Source of the DNA: Methanofollis liminatans DSM 4140
GTDB taxonomy: Archaea > Halobacteriota > Methanomicrobia > Methanomicrobiales > Methanofollaceae
DNA: 64,000 bases
Assembly: GCF_000275865.1 (NCBI RefSeq)
Contig: NZ_CM001555.1
Coordinates: 1,453,099-1,517,098, forward strand
Direction: 5' to 3'
Position numbers and translations under genes: made by a program. The first letter of the stretch is position 1, and the number at the start of each line of letters is the position of its first letter. This document shows, in pieces, positions 62,434 through 64,000 of the stretch. A model generated the notes under the pieces. The model saw only the letters and a program-made list of their open reading frames with translations, was not told the DNA's origin and did no database searches.

Positions 62434-63648
62434 TCACCTCCGCGACCGGATCGCCTCCACCGGGTCCTGCCGTGCGGCAATCCGCGCCGGGTAGAGCCCG
62501 GAGAGCACAGAGAGTCCGACCGCCGCCACGACCCCGAAGACGAGGAGGAGAGGGGTCACCAGCGTGATGCCGGTCGTCGAGATACCGGCAAAACCCTCGC
62601 CCAGGGCGGCGACGATGAAGGGTTTGCCGACGGCGTCGATCAACCATGCAAAGGCGATCCCGAGGGCGTCGCCCAGGATGCCGCCGATGAGCCCGATCAC
62701 CGCGCACTCCAGGAGGATCAGGGTGAGCACCTCGCGCTGCGAGGCGCCGACCGCCATGGCGATCCCGATCTCGTGCCGCCGCTCGTAGACCGAGGTGACC
62801 ATCGTGGTCATGATCATCAGGGCCCCGACGACCAGGGAGACCGCCGCAAAAAAGGCGAGCACGACGACGACCATATCCATCAGGCGGTTCACCGACTCGA
62901 TCTCCTCGAACGAACCGGTCGCCGAGAGGCCGAGGCTCTCGATCCGGTCGACGAGGGGGAAGACGGCGGCAGGCATCGACGCCCTGACCAGGAGGCCGTC
63001 ATAGTGCCCCTCACGCTCCCGCACCGCACCGATGAACGAGATATCGCCGACGACTGCCGTGTCAAAGGCGTCGCCGCGCTCCCGCAGCACCCCGACCGGC
63101 ACCAGGACGATCTTCCTGTCCTCAGGAGAACCGGTGTCGGCGTACGCCCGCACCAGCACCGTCACCGGTTCGCCGAGGCGCACCCCCTCGTAACGCCTGA
63201 GGGTGTCCCAGATATCGGCGCCCAGCACGACCTCATTCGTCCCGGGAGAGAATCCCCGCCCCTGCGCATATGAGGGCGAAAGGACGGCGGAGAAGCCCTC
63301 TGCACCGAGGCCGGTCACCGCCAGGTAGGTCTGCCTCTCTGAGGCGAAACTGTCCCTCACCAGGGGCGCGGCAGCGTCGACGCCCGGCAACCCTGCGATC
63401 GCCTGGGCGCGGGCCCCGGTGACGAGGTGCATCGCCCCGCCCCCTCCACCTGCAGAGACCTCGACGAGGGTGAGGTCTGACTGAGCCTCGATCGCCCCGA
63501 TCGCCTGCGCCCTGATCCCCTCGCCGAGGGAGACGGTCCCGATGACAGCGGCGATCCCGACGGCGATCCCGATGATGGTCAGGACGGCCCGCATCCGCTT
63601 TCTGGTCACCTGTCCGGCGGCATAGGAGAGGAAGTCGAGGAGTTTCAC
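62434..63648 (-). CDS. ABC transporter permease, FtsX/MacB type
   Basis: This 404-residue protein has a first helix at about 17-42 ([20 protein letters not shown]), a large extracytoplasmic MacB-like periplasmic domain (about 45-265), and three C-terminal helices ([60 protein letters not shown]). It ends with the family pattern [13 protein letters not shown]. Such permeases move lipoproteins, peptides or signals from the membrane rather than import solutes. It starts at a GTG overlapping the ATPase stop (GTGA). Confidence 0.93.
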   Translation of the reverse strand: MKLLDFLSYAAGQVTRKRMRAVLTIIGIAVGIAAVIGTVSLGEGIRAQAIGAIEAQSDLTLVEVSAGGGGGAMHLVTGARAQAIAGLPGVDAAAPLVRDSFASERQTYLAVTGLGAEGFSAVLSPSYAQGRGFSPGTNEVVLGADIWDTLRRYEGVRLGEPVTVLVRAYADTGSPEDRKIVLVPVGVLRERGDAFDTAVVGDISFIGAVREREGHYDGLLVRASMPAAVFPLVDRIESLGLSATGSFEEIESVNRLMDMVVVVLAFFAAVSLVVGALMIMTTMVTSVYERRHEIGIAMAVGASQREVLTLILLECAVIGLIGGILGDALGIAFAWLIDAVGKPFIVAALGEGFAGISTTGITLVTPLLLVFGVVAAVGLSVLSGLYPARIAARQDPVEAIRSRR

Positions 63649-64000
63649 GCCACCACCTCCCCGTCGCGCATCTCGATCGTCCGGTCGGCCTCTGCCCCGA
63701 CCTCGGGGTCATGGGTGACGATGAGGAAGGTGGTGCCGCGCTCCCGGTTGATCTGGCGGAGGAGTTCGATCACCCCGGTGCTCGTCCTGGTATCCAGGTT
63801 CCCGGTCGGTTCGTCTGCCAGGATCACCGGGGGATCGGCGATGAGGGCCCGGGCGATCGCCACCCGCTGCTGTTCCCCGCCGCTCATCTCCCGCGGGTAA
63901 TGGTCTGCCCGGTCGGCGAGCCCGACGTCCTCGAGGAGGGTACTGGCCCTTCTGGCCCGCTCGCCCGCGCCCTGGTAGTTGAAGAGGAGGGGGAAAGCGA
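63645..64000 (-). CDS. ABC transporter ATPase, LolD/MacB type (partial)
   Basis: This gene is cut by the right end of the window, so only the C-terminal 118 residues are present. They start within [12 protein letters not shown] and include the signature [15 protein letters not shown], Walker [13 protein letters not shown] and the switch histidine VTHDPEVG. This is the short-form ATPase that pairs with FtsX/MacB permeases. It is the upstream gene of an operon with the permease and the PEGA surface protein. Confidence 0.95.
   Translation of the reverse strand, partial: AFPLLFNYQGAGERARRASTLLEDVGLADRADHYPREMSGGEQQRVAIARALIADPPVILADEPTGNLDTRTSTGVIELLRQINRERGTTFLIVTHDPEVGAEADRTIEMRDGEVVA

Overview
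The window is a GC-rich archaeal chromosome segment, most likely from a methanogen of the order Methanomicrobiales (inferred). The evidence is archaeal replication genes (two MCM helicases and a clamp-loader small subunit), archaeal TATA boxes with short leaders, a small methanogen-type protein resembling DUF1894, tandem DUF4013 membrane proteins, DUF3344/PEGA/CARDB surface proteins, and an archaeal CimA-type citramalate synthase. Several genes are of bacterial type (DnaK/GrpE/DnaJ, PurH, 2,3-bisphosphoglycerate-dependent phosphoglycerate mutase, class II lysyl-tRNA synthetase, an RRM protein). No rRNA, prophage or CRISPR array was seen.

Layout: 1-340 is a repeat island. 351-4064 carries a DEAD-box helicase, a DUF1894-like protein, and a sodium:solute symporter with an overlapping 36-residue membrane peptide. 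4185-7839 is a cimA-ilvB-ilvN operon for branched-chain amino acids. 7850-8590 is a tandem repeat island. 8610-10043 holds two DUF4013 membrane proteins. purH and a PAPS-reductase-like gene diverge at 11.65 kb. grpE-dnaK-dnaJ (13.2-16.7 kb) follows an 18-bp inverted repeat placed like an operator. 16.7-18.5 kb is gene-free and holds a duplicated 600-bp AT-rich element that may encode RNAs. Then come a lipoprotein, an rfcS-mcm-mcm operon, an RRM protein, tRNA-Gln, a UPF0282 metallohydrolase and a XerA-type recombinase.

27.8-29.97 kb is a second large repeat island. It is followed by a DUF5806-like gene, a MobB-MoaE fusion, glmM, a 1191-residue helical protein and acylphosphatase. 36.7-42.2 kb holds a stand-alone Cas1, arginine deiminase, carbamate kinase and an Orn/Lys/Arg decarboxylase. 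After lysS come two UV-endonuclease paralogues, the first of which has lost several metal ligands. A paaK-paaK-ACT cluster, an iron-sulfur flavoprotein, a hexulose-phosphate synthase/RraA fusion and gpmA follow. The right end is an envelope region: an iron/cobalamin-type ABC importer coupled to a small surface protein, two large DUF3344 surface proteins, and a MacB/FtsX-type exporter whose ATPase runs off the window.

Most interesting: the duplicated 600-bp element, the degenerate/intact UV endonuclease pair, the lone Cas1, the two MCM genes with near-identical cores, the candidate heat-shock operator, the dispersed G/C hairpin repeats, and the possible surface pairing of the ABC binding protein with its small partner. 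No homology searches were run. Family assignments rest on motifs and remembered family features.
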